Assembly: GCA_947626315.1 (NCBI GenBank)
Contig: CANQRQ010000013.1
Location: 1 to 63,678, forward strand
DNA from: an uncultured Oscillospiraceae bacterium
Lineage (GTDB): Bacteria; Bacillota; Clostridia; Oscillospirales; Oscillospiraceae
Direction: 5' to 3'
Length of the DNA: 63,678 nt
Positions 16,583 to 26,537 of the stretch are shown here, piece by piece. Made by a program: the position numbers and the translations under genes. The notes under the pieces were generated by a model. That model ran no database searches. It saw nothing but the letters and a program-made list of their open reading frames with translations, and had not been told where the DNA came from. Position 1 is the stretch's first letter; each line of letters begins with the position of its first letter.

Positions 16583-19226
16583 GCGTTTCCCCCAGTACAC
16601 AACGGACTATATCAGCGGTGTTATGTCTCTGCGCAAACCGCAGACGGCCTCGCTCAAAATTCTGGAAGAAATTCTAAACAGTGTAATGCTGCGCAAAGGG
16701 ATGAATTTGCGCGGTGCTCTTGGGGCTGTCCATACTATGTACCCAACCTGTACGGATTTTGAGCGGGAGTTTATGTCTCTGACTTTCGCTCTTGCCACCG
16801 GTGTTGGTAAAACCCGACTGATGGGCGCGTTTATCGCCTATCTATACACCCAGAAGGAAGTCCGGAACTTTTTCGTTGTCGCGCCCAACACGACAATTTA
16901 TGAAAAGCTGAAACGGGATTTATCTGATTTTAACAGTTCTAAATATGTCTTCCGCGGCCTTGGCTGTTTTAGTACAGCTCCCCAGATTATAACGGACGAG
17001 GACTATAAATCCAAACAGATTTCCTCATTTGAATCTGACATTCGTATCTTCGTTTACAATATTGATAAGTTCAATAAAGAAGACGTCAATATGCGAAAGG
17101 TGAACGAGATCATTGGCGACTCATTCTATAAGTACCTGACTTCGTTATCTGACCTTGTGCTCATCATGGATGAATCGCATCATTACAGGGCTGCACGCGG
17201 CGCTGCTGCCCTGAATGAACTGCACCCTTTATTGGGCCTTGAGCTTACGGCCACGCCGCTCGTTGCAAAGGGTAATAAACAGGTCCCATTTAAAAATGTG
17301 GTCTATGAGTACCCGCTCTCGAAGGCTATCGAGGATGGCTATACGAGGACACCCTTTGCTGTCACTCGTTCTGATATTGATTTTTATAACTTTGGGGATG
17401 AGCAGTTGGATAAAATGATGCTGCTCGATGGTATCGCTTGTCACGAAAATGCAAAGCGAAGGCTGGAAGTATATGCCGTCAACAATGGCAGACCCATTGT
17501 AAAGCCTTTTATGCTTGTAGTTTGCAAAGATACAGATCATGCTGCATGGGTGGAGAACTATGTTAAATCTGATGCATTCCGGGATGGAGCATACCGCAAT
17601 AAGACCATCATCATCCATTCCAAGCAATCCGGCGTAGAGAGCGAAGCAAATACCCGCTTGCTGCTGGAAGTAGAACACCCAGACAATCCGGTGGAGATCG
17701 TCATTCATGTCAATATGCTGAAGGAAGGATGGGACGTAAACAACCTCTATACGATTGTCCCCTTGCGTACTGCCGCATCAAGAATACTGCGTGAGCAGAT
17801 GGTAGGGCGCGGGCTTCGCCTGCCTTATGGAGAGCGCACTGGCGACAGCGATGTGGATGCCGTTATGCTTACTGCCCATGATAAATTCCAAGATATTCTG
17901 GAAGAAGCCCGCCGGGGAGACTCCATCTTTAAAGCGGGAAATGTTATCAAAGCTGAAGAAATTGTTCCCGAAGAAATCACATATCCGCAGATCGCTTTTT
18001 TAAATCAGCCTGATGCCGTTCGGGAAGAGGCATACGCCCATACCAATATTCCGCGTACAGAGCAAAATGATTCCATCATCGACACAGCCGTGGAAATCAT
18101 CCGGGATGAGGTAACCCGGACTATCCAGACCACACCAGAGCACACTGTTACGCCGCAGGCCGCGCAAAAGATCGTGGAAACGGTTACCACAAAGATATCC
18201 GAGGATAAGGACTTAGGAGACATTTTCCACGAAAATGAGATGCCGATAGCTGCGTGGCTGCTATACCGCACAGAACAGACGCATATTGCGGCAAAAGCTA
18301 AGTTTATACCCATTCCGCGCATCAAAATCACGGACGCGGGGGTGGAAGAGTATGTCTTTTTGGATTTTGACCTTGGGCTGGCCGATTTTAACCATGTTCC
18401 GATAGGGAATGATCTTCTCATTCAAAGCCTAAAGGATATGGACGACCGGCAGTGGATCAAAGGCAATGCTATAGATTTTGAGGCTTATAACCCCAAAAAA
18501 GTTATACTGGCAGAGCTTCGTAAAAAGCCGGAGATCGATTATGAGAGATGCTCTGCGTTGCTGTTCAAACTCATTACACAGGTATGCGAGCATTATTCTC
18601 ACCGATACGGGGAGAATGGTATGCGCAATATCGTGATGATGTACAAGCGGGATATAGGGAACAAGATCTATACACAGATGCTCCAGCACTTCTACTGTAA
18701 AAATGGCTTTTTGCAGGAGGAAGTTATCGGGACTCGAAATTACAATTTGCAGCAGTCGTACAGTTACAAAGAAAAGGTCGGTCTGAATGAGCCGTTTGCA
18801 GGGGATATTCGTTCTGTTTTGTTTACAAATATCCGTAAGGGCGTGTTTAGCACGGCAAAGTTTGACAGTAAGGAAGGAGAACTGGCTCTGGCCCGTGTGC
18901 TTGAGGCCGATCCTGATGTGCTAAACTGGCTTCGCCCGCATCCAAAGGAGTTCAACATCACATATAATCACGGTCATTTATATGAGCCTGATTTTGTGGT
19001 GGAGACAGAGAAGGTCATTTATTTGGTAGAGGTAAAAGGCGAGGACAAGCTAAACGACCCAAACGTGATTGCAAAAAAGGAACGCGGTATCCAGTATTGT
19101 GAGGTTGCCACCCGCTGGGGCAAAGCAAATGGATATAAGGAATGGCGGTATCTGTTTATACCCTCCAAACAAATATTGCCTAACTCATCATTTGCTCAGC
19201 TGGCGGAGAGATTCAGAGCATTGTAA
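16575..19226 (+). CDS. res: Type III restriction endonuclease subunit (Res)
   Basis: Res is an ATP-dependent helicase-nuclease that cuts when two unmethylated sites are engaged. ATG 16575 is chosen because AGGAGG is nine bases upstream and it overlaps the mod stop. Visible motifs are Walker A FALATGVGKTRLMGAF (about residues 71-86), DESH in LIMDESHHYRA, ELTATPLV, and motif VI REQMVGRGLRLPYGER. The C-terminal PD-(D/E)xK nuclease is EPDFVVETEKVIYLVEVKG (about residues 806-824). The system appears complete. Confidence 0.93.
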   Translation: MSERFPQYTTDYISGVMSLRKPQTASLKILEEILNSVMLRKGMNLRGALGAVHTMYPTCTDFEREFMSLTFALATGVGKTRLMGAFIAYLYTQKEVRNFFVVAPNTTIYEKLKRDLSDFNSSKYVFRGLGCFSTAPQIITDEDYKSKQISSFESDIRIFVYNIDKFNKEDVNMRKVNEIIGDSFYKYLTSLSDLVLIMDESHHYRAARGAAALNELHPLLGLELTATPLVAKGNKQVPFKNVVYEYPLSKAIEDGYTRTPFAVTRSDIDFYNFGDEQLDKMMLLDGIACHENAKRRLEVYAVNNGRPIVKPFMLVVCKDTDHAAWVENYVKSDAFRDGAYRNKTIIIHSKQSGVESEANTRLLLEVEHPDNPVEIVIHVNMLKEGWDVNNLYTIVPLRTAASRILREQMVGRGLRLPYGERTGDSDVDAVMLTAHDKFQDILEEARRGDSIFKAGNVIKAEEIVPEEITYPQIAFLNQPDAVREEAYAHTNIPRTEQNDSIIDTAVEIIRDEVTRTIQTTPEHTVTPQAAQKIVETVTTKISEDKDLGDIFHENEMPIAAWLLYRTEQTHIAAKAKFIPIPRIKITDAGVEEYVFLDFDLGLADFNHVPIGNDLLIQSLKDMDDRQWIKGNAIDFEAYNPKKVILAELRKKPEIDYERCSALLFKLITQVCEHYSHRYGENGMRNIVMMYKRDIGNKIYTQMLQHFYCKNGFLQEEVIGTRNYNLQQSYSYKEKVGLNEPFAGDIRSVLFTNIRKGVFSTAKFDSKEGELALARVLEADPDVLNWLRPHPKEFNITYNHGHLYEPDFVVETEKVIYLVEVKGEDKLNDPNVIAKKERGIQYCEVATRWGKANGYKEWRYLFIPSKQILPNSSFAQLAERFRAL

Positions 19227-19350
19227 TAGGCAATAGCAGAATTCAAGGTAGGTTGAAAAGCCGAACATATGTTTTGCAAAATCTGTTTATTAATTCTCTT
19301 ATACTACTTTCAAAGTAATTAAAGATGATCACCTTTATGGAGGATTCTCT

Positions 19351-20421
19351 ATGCCGGAAAAGAAAGCCTTTATTTTTGATACAAATTTTATTATCCAAAA
19401 TCAAGAATTAGATGAAGCATTAGATAAGTTAAAAGAGCAATATTCTGTTTATGTTAGTCAGGTTTCAATTAATGAGAGAATCGCTCAACAGTGCAGAGAA
19501 GTTAAAGCCAAGTTTGAAGAAGCAGAGAAGTGTAATTTGAAGTTTTCTCATTTTGCATCAGTCGTCTTCAAAAAGACATATGCAGAAGAAAAAGCGTTCT
19601 ATGAAAAAGGCGTCCAAAAAAGGTACGAAAAATACTTTGGAGAACATATTATTCCATTTGCAGAGGATGGTGAAATGCTTAGAACTATCATAGATCGCGC
19701 TAACCAGAAACTCCCACCGTTTTCCTCTGATAAAAACGCCAGCGATAAAGGCTTTAAAGATTGTTTGCTTTGGCTGTCAATTCTCACTTATTTCAAAGAT
19801 AATGGGGAAGATGAAGTTATTTTTGTAACGGATGACAAGAGTGCTTTTAGAAATAACGTAGATTTTCTTCAAAATGAATTCCGGGATGTAACAGGAAAAA
19901 CGATTGCAATTCATCCGAATGCATATTACCGGGAAACACTGATACAACCTGAAAAAGCGGAACCTTCAGTAGCGGAAATAGTTGAGGAATTCCCTAATTT
20001 GGAAGCTTTTCGAGAAGAAGTAGCAGAAGCTGTTGGAGGATTGCTGGGAGAAGAAAGCGAAAGCTATTATGGTGATCCAGATTGGTTGCAGACTTTTACT
20101 ACTTCTGTGCCTTTCGATAAAGAATATGCTAAGACATTTTTTTCCGGTTTACAAACAGAAATGTTTGAACATCTTTTTGAAGAATCCATTCCCGCTTCAG
20201 TGCTTTTAAACTTTGACGGAAGAGTTACAGATGGTGATATAGAAATACCCATGCAAAGTCTCGAAAAAGTTTTAAAAGTGTATAAGGCGGTCCTTAAAAA
20301 TTATCCACAGTATTGTGATCAGTTCTATGAAGCTGCGGCAAAAGTATTAAACCGAAATTATTATAAGCCGTCACCATCTCCCTTTGACATTATAGATGAG
20401 AATGGAGATTTGCCATTCTAA
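19351..20421 (+). CDS. PIN-domain (predicted ribonuclease) protein
   Basis: The 356-residue protein starts with KKAFIFDTNFIIQNQ, the first acidic motif of a PIN nuclease. It continues with KGFKDCLLWLSILTYFKD and EVIFVTDDKSAF, which supply the other acidic residues. The PIN fold ends near residue 190 and an unrecognised helical/acidic C-terminal region follows (EIVEEFPNLEAFREEVAEAV). Large PIN proteins of this layout occur next to RM systems, and here the gene lies 124 bases after res. A defence-linked RNA-cleaving role is inference. Confidence 0.75.
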   Translation: MPEKKAFIFDTNFIIQNQELDEALDKLKEQYSVYVSQVSINERIAQQCREVKAKFEEAEKCNLKFSHFASVVFKKTYAEEKAFYEKGVQKRYEKYFGEHIIPFAEDGEMLRTIIDRANQKLPPFSSDKNASDKGFKDCLLWLSILTYFKDNGEDEVIFVTDDKSAFRNNVDFLQNEFRDVTGKTIAIHPNAYYRETLIQPEKAEPSVAEIVEEFPNLEAFREEVAEAVGGLLGEESESYYGDPDWLQTFTTSVPFDKEYAKTFFSGLQTEMFEHLFEESIPASVLLNFDGRVTDGDIEIPMQSLEKVLKVYKAVLKNYPQYCDQFYEAAAKVLNRNYYKPSPSPFDIIDENGDLPF

Positions 20422-20540
20422 AGATCATCCAAGAAATCCAGCATAACTCGCTGTATGCGATTAATAACATTTGCAATATTACAATGCAGAAAAATGTTAG
20501 AATTACACTTTCCGTGTAGAATCGTCTTGCCAGACTGAAT

Positions 20541-20574
20541 GAGCCGCTGCACAATAGGTGCTGTGCAGCGGCTC
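20541..20574 (+). terminator. Strong hairpin after the PIN gene
   Basis: GAGCCGCTGCACA (20541-20553) pairs perfectly with TGTGCAGCGGCTC (20562-20574). No clear U-run follows, so it may be a weak terminator or an operator. Confidence 0.5.
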
Positions 20575-20612
20575 GTTCATAAGATTTTGTATCATATTAT
20601 CTGTGCTTCCCC

Positions 20613-20641
20613 TTGCTTTTTTCATCGTTCCAGCATATAAT
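20613..20641 (+). promoter_or_regulatory. Sigma-A promoter of the AAA/DUF4143 gene
   Basis: TTGCTT (20613-20618) and TATAAT (20636-20641) are separated by 17 bases, about 60 bases before the start codon. Confidence 0.6.
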
Positions 20642-20700
20642 GATATAAAAGTGTGAAAAATTAACACCGATAGCTGCATAATAGTGTGATGAGGTGCGCG

Positions 20701-22047
20701 ATGGAACGATTGATATTGAACGAGCTGTTGAAGTGGAAGAACTCCAAGTACCGCAAACCGCTGATTCTGAAGGGTGTGCGGCAGGTGGGCAAGACCTGGG
20801 TGTTGAAGGAATTTGGCAAGCGGTACTATGACAACGTGGCCTACTTCAACTTCGATGAAAACGAGGAATACAAGCAGTTTTTTGAAACCACCAAGGACGT
20901 AGAGCGCATCCTGCAAAACCTCATGTTGGCCAGCGGGCAGCGCATTCTGCCGGAAAAGACGCTGATCATCTTTGACGAGGTGCAGGACTGCCCCAAGGTG
21001 ATCAACTCCATGAAGTATTTCTGCGAGAACGCGCCGCAGTATCACGTTGCCTGCGCGGGGTCGCTGCTGGGGATCGCTCTGGCAAAGCCGTCCTCATTTC
21101 CGGTGGGCAAGGTCAACTTCATGCAGATCGACCCGATGACCTTCACGGAGTTTTTGATAGCCAACGGGGACGGGAATCTGGCCGAGTATCTGAACCGTGT
21201 GGACAGCATCGAGCCTATCCCGGATGCCTTTTTCAATCCGTTGACAGAGAAACTCAAGATGTACTATGTCACCGGTGGGATGCCGGAGCCGGTGCTGATG
21301 TGGACCCAGGAGCGGGACGTGCAGGCCATGCAGGAGGCCCTCTCCGGCATTATCGGGGCCTATGAGCGGGACTTTGCCAAGCACCCGGATATCAAGGAGT
21401 TTCCGAAGATCTCTCTGGTCTGGAAGTCCGTGCCCTCCCAGCTTGCCAGAGAGAACAAAAAGTTTATCTACAAGGTCGTGAAAGAGGGTGCACGGGCACG
21501 GGAGTATGAGGACGCGCTGCAATGGTTGGTGGACGCCCGGCTGGTGCATAAGGTCTACCGCAGCACCGCGCCCCGGCTGCCGGTGGCTGCATACGACGAC
21601 ATATCCGCCTTCAAGATCTATCTGGTGGATGTGGGCCTCCTGCGGCGTCTGGCTCAACTGGCTCCTACCGCCTTCGGCGAGGGCAACCGGCTTTTTACGG
21701 AGTTCAAGGGCGCGTTGACGGAAAATTATGTGCTGCAAACGCTCGTCACACAGTTTGAGGTACTGCCTCGCTACTGGAGCCAGAACAACCCGCCCTATGA
21801 GGTGGACTTCCTCATTCAGCGGGAGAACGACATCTTTCCGGTAGAAGTCAAGTCCGAAACCAACACCGCCAGCAAGAGCCTGCGGAAGTTCAAAGGGCTG
21901 TTTCCGAAAGAGGTCAAACTCCGCATTCGCTTTTCCCTGGACAACCTGAAGCTGGACGGGGACGTGCTGAACATCCCGCTATTTATGGCGGACCAGACTG
22001 ACCGGCTGATCGGGATGGCTTTAACTCATAAAGAAGGAGAGAGATAA
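20701..22047 (+). CDS. AAA ATPase with DUF4143 C-terminal nuclease-like domain
   Basis: The N-terminal AAA_14 domain has Walker A LILKGVRQVGKTWVLKEF (about residues 21-38), Walker B TLIIFDEVQDCPK, and the sensor VACAGSLLGIAL. The C-terminal DUF4143 part ends with VDFLIQRENDIFPVEVKSET, a PD-(D/E)xK-like core (D, E-x-K). ATG 20701 follows GAGGTGCGCG; alternative starts at 20686 and 20689 exist. Proteins of this layout are very common and have no settled function. The next gene starts on the base after its stop codon. Confidence 0.88.
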   Translation: MERLILNELLKWKNSKYRKPLILKGVRQVGKTWVLKEFGKRYYDNVAYFNFDENEEYKQFFETTKDVERILQNLMLASGQRILPEKTLIIFDEVQDCPKVINSMKYFCENAPQYHVACAGSLLGIALAKPSSFPVGKVNFMQIDPMTFTEFLIANGDGNLAEYLNRVDSIEPIPDAFFNPLTEKLKMYYVTGGMPEPVLMWTQERDVQAMQEALSGIIGAYERDFAKHPDIKEFPKISLVWKSVPSQLARENKKFIYKVVKEGARAREYEDALQWLVDARLVHKVYRSTAPRLPVAAYDDISAFKIYLVDVGLLRRLAQLAPTAFGEGNRLFTEFKGALTENYVLQTLVTQFEVLPRYWSQNNPPYEVDFLIQRENDIFPVEVKSETNTASKSLRKFKGLFPKEVKLRIRFSLDNLKLDGDVLNIPLFMADQTDRLIGMALTHKEGER

Positions 22048-22392
22048 ATGGAACGGGACAACAATGAGAGACTGAAGGCGTCCAAAGAACTAAAGGATAT
22101 CCGTGATTTGATTGATGAGATAGAGGCATTTTGGAGAACTCTATACTTTGATGAGAAAAAAGCAAGAGAAATAATCCAGAAAGTCAACGATAAGCACCCT
22201 GAAAATGTTATAATATACAATATTGTTACCTATCAAACAGCATCATATGATGCAAGTGGTGTGACCGTTCCATCTGCACCGCAAGCACAACTTCAAGAGG
22301 ATTTACAGTGGAAACAATTTTATTTAAATGCAAAACTGCTGGGTAAAGGAGCAGAGGAAATAATAAAAGAATGGAAATACATGAGTAGATAG
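22048..22392 (+). CDS. 114-residue unknown protein directly after the AAA/DUF4143 gene
   Basis: The protein is helical and charged (ERLKASKELKDIRDLIDEIE, FDEKKAREIIQKVNDKHPE, GKGAEEIIKEWKYMSR). Its ATG immediately follows the ATPase stop, with the ribosome-binding site AAGGAGAGAGATAA inside the ATPase codons, so expression is coupled. I do not recognise a family. It may be a partner or modulator of the ATPase. Confidence 0.65.
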   Translation: MERDNNERLKASKELKDIRDLIDEIEAFWRTLYFDEKKAREIIQKVNDKHPENVIIYNIVTYQTASYDASGVTVPSAPQAQLQEDLQWKQFYLNAKLLGKGAEEIIKEWKYMSR

Positions 22393-22435
22393 ATTGTATT
22401 TTTTCCCTGATTATGAAATAGCGGAGGTATTATAA

Positions 22436-24352
22436 ATGGCTAAAAAAGAAGTGAAAACCGATCTTTGGGTTGCACGACAGCTTGATGACTGTAAAATTCA
22501 ATATGATGCACAAGGCAGCAATGTAAAAGAACTGAACGAGGCGTTGCAGAGCGCATCCAAACAAGGAACCGGGAAGGCCGGATATCCTGAATATGTTTTT
22601 GTAACTTGCGATTTTGTGGTTGTGATTGAGGACAAAGCGGATTTGTCGAAACACGAAAAGCTCACAGATAAGGGTGTTATTTCCGCTGAGCAAAAAGATA
22701 TTATAGATTTTGCTGTGAATGGTGCGTACTTCTATGCAAAACATATTGCACAAAACAGTTCGTTCCGAAAGGTGTTTGCTGTTGGAGTATCAGGGGACGA
22801 AAAGCATCACCGAATTACTCCATTATACGTTGATGATCGGGAAGGATATAAACGACTTCCTGATATTGAATCGTTTACATCATTTACAAACGAAAATATC
22901 AACGAATATTATACCCGTTATGTTCTGAATGAGAAAACGGATGTTGAAAAGACAACTGAGGAAATCCTGAAGGACGCTGCGGAATTACATGAGTATCTAC
23001 GTACATATGGTTCGCTAAAAGATCAGGATAAGCCGCTGGTCGTTTCGGGTATACTGCTAGCGCTAGATGACAAGTTCTTCAAGGTTGAGGATTTGCTGGG
23101 CGACGAAACCACAACTGACGGACAACTGATCTATGATGCAATCAAGCGCCGCCTGAAAGCATCCAATGTCGGGCCAGATGCAAAACGCGACAAACTGATG
23201 AGCGAGTTTTCCATCATTCGTACCAGCGCACGCCTGAATGAAGTAGATGGAAAACTTGGAAAGACTCCACTGAAATTTTACACGGAGTTTTTGAAGAAAA
23301 ACGTATTTGACAATATCAAATACCACAGTTCCAGCGAAGACTTTATAGGAAGGTTTTATGGGGAGTTTATGAGTTATTCCGGTGGAGATGGGCAGTCACT
23401 TGGAATTATTCTAACCCCTCGTCATATTTGCGATTTGTTCTGTGATTTGCTTGATATTCAGACGATGGATATTGTACTCGACCCATGCTGTGGGACAGCG
23501 GGATTTCTCGTTGCCGCCATGCATCACATGTTAAAAAAAGCCGGAGAGGATCAAGCAAAACGGAAAAACATTAAAAAGAAACAACTGCACGGATTTGAAT
23601 TGCAGAGTAATATGTTTGCAATCGCAGCAACAAATATGATTCTCCGTGATGATGGGAACAGCAACATAAAATGTGAAGATTTTTTGCGACAAAATCCTGC
23701 GGAAGTACAGTTAAAAGGCGCAACCATTGGCATGATGAACCCTCCATATTCTCAGGGCACAAAAGCAGATCCTTCACAATATGAGCTTTCCTTTGTGGAA
23801 CACTTATTGGATTCTTTAACAGAAGGAGCCAAGGCAGCGGTCATAGTTCCGCAGTCTTCCATGACTGGCAAAACGAAAGATGAACAGGCATTCAAAGAGA
23901 GCATCATGGAACATCATACTCTGGAAGGTGTCATTACTTGTAATACAGATACTTTTTACGGGGTTGGAACGAATCCTGTCATTGCTGTATTTACAGCCCA
24001 TGAACCGCACCCGAAAGAAAAACTTTGTAAGTTTATTGATTTTCGGGACGATGGGTATGAGGTTCGCGCTCACATCGGCTTGGTTGAAGGTGATTCTGCA
24101 AAAGATAAGAAAAAACATTTATTGGATGTATGGAACGGGCATATTGAAGCGCCGTCAAAATTCTGTGTGCAGTCAACGGTAACAGCAAAAGACGAGTGGC
24201 TTCATTCGTTCTTCTATTTCAATGATGAAATTCCGACAGATACGGATTTCGAAAAAGCCATTGGAGACTATTTGACATTTGAATTTTCCATGGTCATGCA
24301 AAATCGAGAGTATTTATTTGGAGATAGGGAAGATGATAAAAAAGCTGAGTAA
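22436..24352 (+). CDS. BcgI-like fused restriction nuclease / adenine methyltransferase
   Basis: The 638-residue protein begins with a nuclease-like region where VTCDFVVVIEDKADLSKHEK carries D59, E66 and K68 in a PD-(D/E)xK arrangement. A HsdM-type methyltransferase follows: FYGEFMSYSGGDGQSLGIIL, motif I DIVLDPCCGTAGFLVAAMHH, and motif IV IGMMNPPYSQG. This layout matches the A subunit of BcgI-like type IIB/IIG enzymes, which cut and methylate from one chain. The S gene that follows overlaps it by 20 bases, and there is no separate HsdR gene. The ATG follows GGAGGTATTATAA. Confidence 0.85.
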   Translation: MAKKEVKTDLWVARQLDDCKIQYDAQGSNVKELNEALQSASKQGTGKAGYPEYVFVTCDFVVVIEDKADLSKHEKLTDKGVISAEQKDIIDFAVNGAYFYAKHIAQNSSFRKVFAVGVSGDEKHHRITPLYVDDREGYKRLPDIESFTSFTNENINEYYTRYVLNEKTDVEKTTEEILKDAAELHEYLRTYGSLKDQDKPLVVSGILLALDDKFFKVEDLLGDETTTDGQLIYDAIKRRLKASNVGPDAKRDKLMSEFSIIRTSARLNEVDGKLGKTPLKFYTEFLKKNVFDNIKYHSSSEDFIGRFYGEFMSYSGGDGQSLGIILTPRHICDLFCDLLDIQTMDIVLDPCCGTAGFLVAAMHHMLKKAGEDQAKRKNIKKKQLHGFELQSNMFAIAATNMILRDDGNSNIKCEDFLRQNPAEVQLKGATIGMMNPPYSQGTKADPSQYELSFVEHLLDSLTEGAKAAVIVPQSSMTGKTKDEQAFKESIMEHHTLEGVITCNTDTFYGVGTNPVIAVFTAHEPHPKEKLCKFIDFRDDGYEVRAHIGLVEGDSAKDKKKHLLDVWNGHIEAPSKFCVQSTVTAKDEWLHSFFYFNDEIPTDTDFEKAIGDYLTFEFSMVMQNREYLFGDREDDKKAE

Positions 24353-25427
24353 TGTGAAATGGGATAAATTCAAGGCTTTTGGCCAGAAAAAACTATTTCA
24401 AATTGAAACTACCAGTAGTAGTGTTGATAGTATACGTTTAATAGATGAAGAAGATAAAAGAATACCTTATATTACGAGATCAGATACAAACAATGGTATT
24501 ACAAAATTTGTAAGCTCCCAAAATATGAGTTTAGGATTTGATTATGGTGGATGTATCACCGTAGGTCTTGACACTCAGACTGCTTTTTGGCAACCGCACG
24601 ATTTTATAACAGGCCAGAACATTCAGATTATTACAGGCAGTTGTCTTTCAAAGGATGTTGCACAGTTTATAATACCATTACTCAAAGGCCAAATGCGAGC
24701 TAAGTTTAATTGGGGCGGTAATGGAGCAACTCTTGGAAGAATGAAGGCCTTGGAGTTGATGCTACCTGTTACTGCTTCTGGTGAGCCGGATTATAACTAT
24801 ATGGCGAAATATGTTCAAATTAGGCGGGAGGAGTTACTGAAAAAATACAAGGCATATGCGAAGAAACGCATTGCTGAAATTGGTCCGCATGTAGATGTTT
24901 TAGCATTGAATGAGAAAGAGTGGGAACCTTATCTAATATCGGATATATTTCATATTCTTCCGGGGAAACGCCTTGTTGCAGCTGACACGACGCCGGGCAC
25001 CCGTCCGTTTATAGGAGCTTTAGACAATAGTAATGGCGTTGCTCGTTTCGTGAGTAATACAAATGCGTCTTTAGATAGAAATGTTCTGGGAGTAAATTAT
25101 AATGGCAATGGTATGGTTATAGGGTTCTATCACCCCTATGAATGTATCTTTTCCGATGATGTTAAGCGTTTCCATCTTAAAGATCATAAAGATAATGCGT
25201 ATATCCTATTATTTATGAAAACAGTCATATTGCAACAAAAAAGCAAATTTGGCTATTTATATAAGTTTAATGCAGAGCGGATGGCAAATACAAAGATTAT
25301 GCTTCCTATTGACAATGATGGGAAGCCAGATTATTCGTATATGGAGCAATATGCGAAAAATATGATGCTCCGTAAGTATAAGCAGTATTTGGCATATCTT
25401 GATTCAAAGAAAAGTTGCGAAAGATAG
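24333..25427 (+). CDS. Specificity subunit with two target recognition domains (BcgI B-like)
   Basis: The protein of 364 residues from ATG 24333 has two related halves, each a target recognition domain followed by a helical dimerisation segment. The half ends can be compared: SGEPDYNYMAKYVQIRREEL and DGKPDYSYMEQYAKNMMLRK. The first half has NNGITKFVSS and the second SNGVARFVSN, showing an internal duplication. Together the halves recognise a two-part site. The start lies inside the end of the nuclease-methyltransferase gene, behind GGAGATAGGGAAG. Confidence 0.88.
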   Translation: MIKKLSNVKWDKFKAFGQKKLFQIETTSSSVDSIRLIDEEDKRIPYITRSDTNNGITKFVSSQNMSLGFDYGGCITVGLDTQTAFWQPHDFITGQNIQIITGSCLSKDVAQFIIPLLKGQMRAKFNWGGNGATLGRMKALELMLPVTASGEPDYNYMAKYVQIRREELLKKYKAYAKKRIAEIGPHVDVLALNEKEWEPYLISDIFHILPGKRLVAADTTPGTRPFIGALDNSNGVARFVSNTNASLDRNVLGVNYNGNGMVIGFYHPYECIFSDDVKRFHLKDHKDNAYILLFMKTVILQQKSKFGYLYKFNAERMANTKIMLPIDNDGKPDYSYMEQYAKNMMLRKYKQYLAYLDSKKSCER

Positions 25428-25438
25428 GGAGTATTAAG

Positions 25439-26488
25439 ATGAACATCACTCAGCCACGATGGAAAGAACCACAATATACTCGTCGAGAAATCAATAGTGC
25501 TGGGAGTATAATGCGAGATCAAAACTCAACTAGTGAGCAAAGAAAAGTTGCAATTCAGATTATTGATAATTGGCGATCTGCCCATGCTTACCCTCTGCAA
25601 GTGTTCTATATGAACCTACGGCGTATTCAGGGAACGCGTAATGATGTTATAGTAGCACAAAGGTTAAAAAGACTTAACTCAATTACAAACAAGCTTATAG
25701 AACAACCAGAAATGGAACTTTGGCGAATGCAAGACCTTGGTGGATGTCGAATTGTATTTCCGACACTTCAAGAAGTGTTTTATTATAGCAATCACCTTAA
25801 GGAATCAAGAATTCGCCATGAATTTAAACGACAATACAATTACATTGAAAATCCAAAAGGTTCAGGGTATCGCTCGTTACACCTGGTATACAAATTTCAC
25901 AGCGATACACCTGGCAAAGAAGTTTTTAATCAAAATATGCTTATTGAACTCCAGTTTCGAACGCGTTTACAACACATTTGGGCAACAGCACTTGAAACAA
26001 TGGGACTATTTACGCATCAAGCATTAAAAGCTGGTCATGGATCGGAAGATGTTCTGAGATTTTTTGTGCTTGTTTCCTCCTTGTTTGCAATGAGAGAACA
26101 GTGTGTCGTGGTTCCAGGTACGCTAAATGATAAAAATGAGCTCATATCAGAAATAGAGGAAATAAATGATAGAATTCATGTAATTGATATGCTCCAAGGA
26201 ATACGTGTTGCAATAAATGCCGACGAACAAATCCATATGGATAAGCGGGGATATTACATATTGACTTTAAATTATGAAGATCAAACCATACGAATCTCAT
26301 ATTTCAATCCGAGTGAAACTGAGAAAGCAAATGACACATATAACTTCATAGAACAAAAAAATGAAGGAAAACCTATTGATTCTGTTTTAGTAAGAGCTTC
26401 CTCACTATCAGCAGTCCGTTCAGCTTATCCGAACTACTTTTTAGATATTGGAGAGTTTGTACGTCTTGTTAAAACATATCTTAGGTAA
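25439..26488 (+). CDS. RelA/SpoT-domain nucleotide synthetase-like protein, possible defence toxin
   Basis: The 349-residue protein carries the RelA/SpoT synthetase core: WRMQDLGGCRIVFPTL with D99, NYIENPKGSGYRSLHLVY (about residues 134-151), and MLIELQFRTRLQHIWATALE (about 167-186). No HD hydrolase, TGS or ACT domain is visible. It starts 11 bases after the S gene with GGGAG upstream, so it is the third gene of the RM operon. Stand-alone synthetases in such loci include toxic small alarmone synthetases and CapRel-type phage sensors. The exact product and partner are unknown. Confidence 0.85.
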   Translation: MNITQPRWKEPQYTRREINSAGSIMRDQNSTSEQRKVAIQIIDNWRSAHAYPLQVFYMNLRRIQGTRNDVIVAQRLKRLNSITNKLIEQPEMELWRMQDLGGCRIVFPTLQEVFYYSNHLKESRIRHEFKRQYNYIENPKGSGYRSLHLVYKFHSDTPGKEVFNQNMLIELQFRTRLQHIWATALETMGLFTHQALKAGHGSEDVLRFFVLVSSLFAMREQCVVVPGTLNDKNELISEIEEINDRIHVIDMLQGIRVAINADEQIHMDKRGYYILTLNYEDQTIRISYFNPSETEKANDTYNFIEQKNEGKPIDSVLVRASSLSAVRSAYPNYFLDIGEFVRLVKTYLR

Positions 26489-26537
26489 ATATTATCCTTG
26501 CAATTCCCTGATAGCTTTAAGAAATTTATGGATTTCT

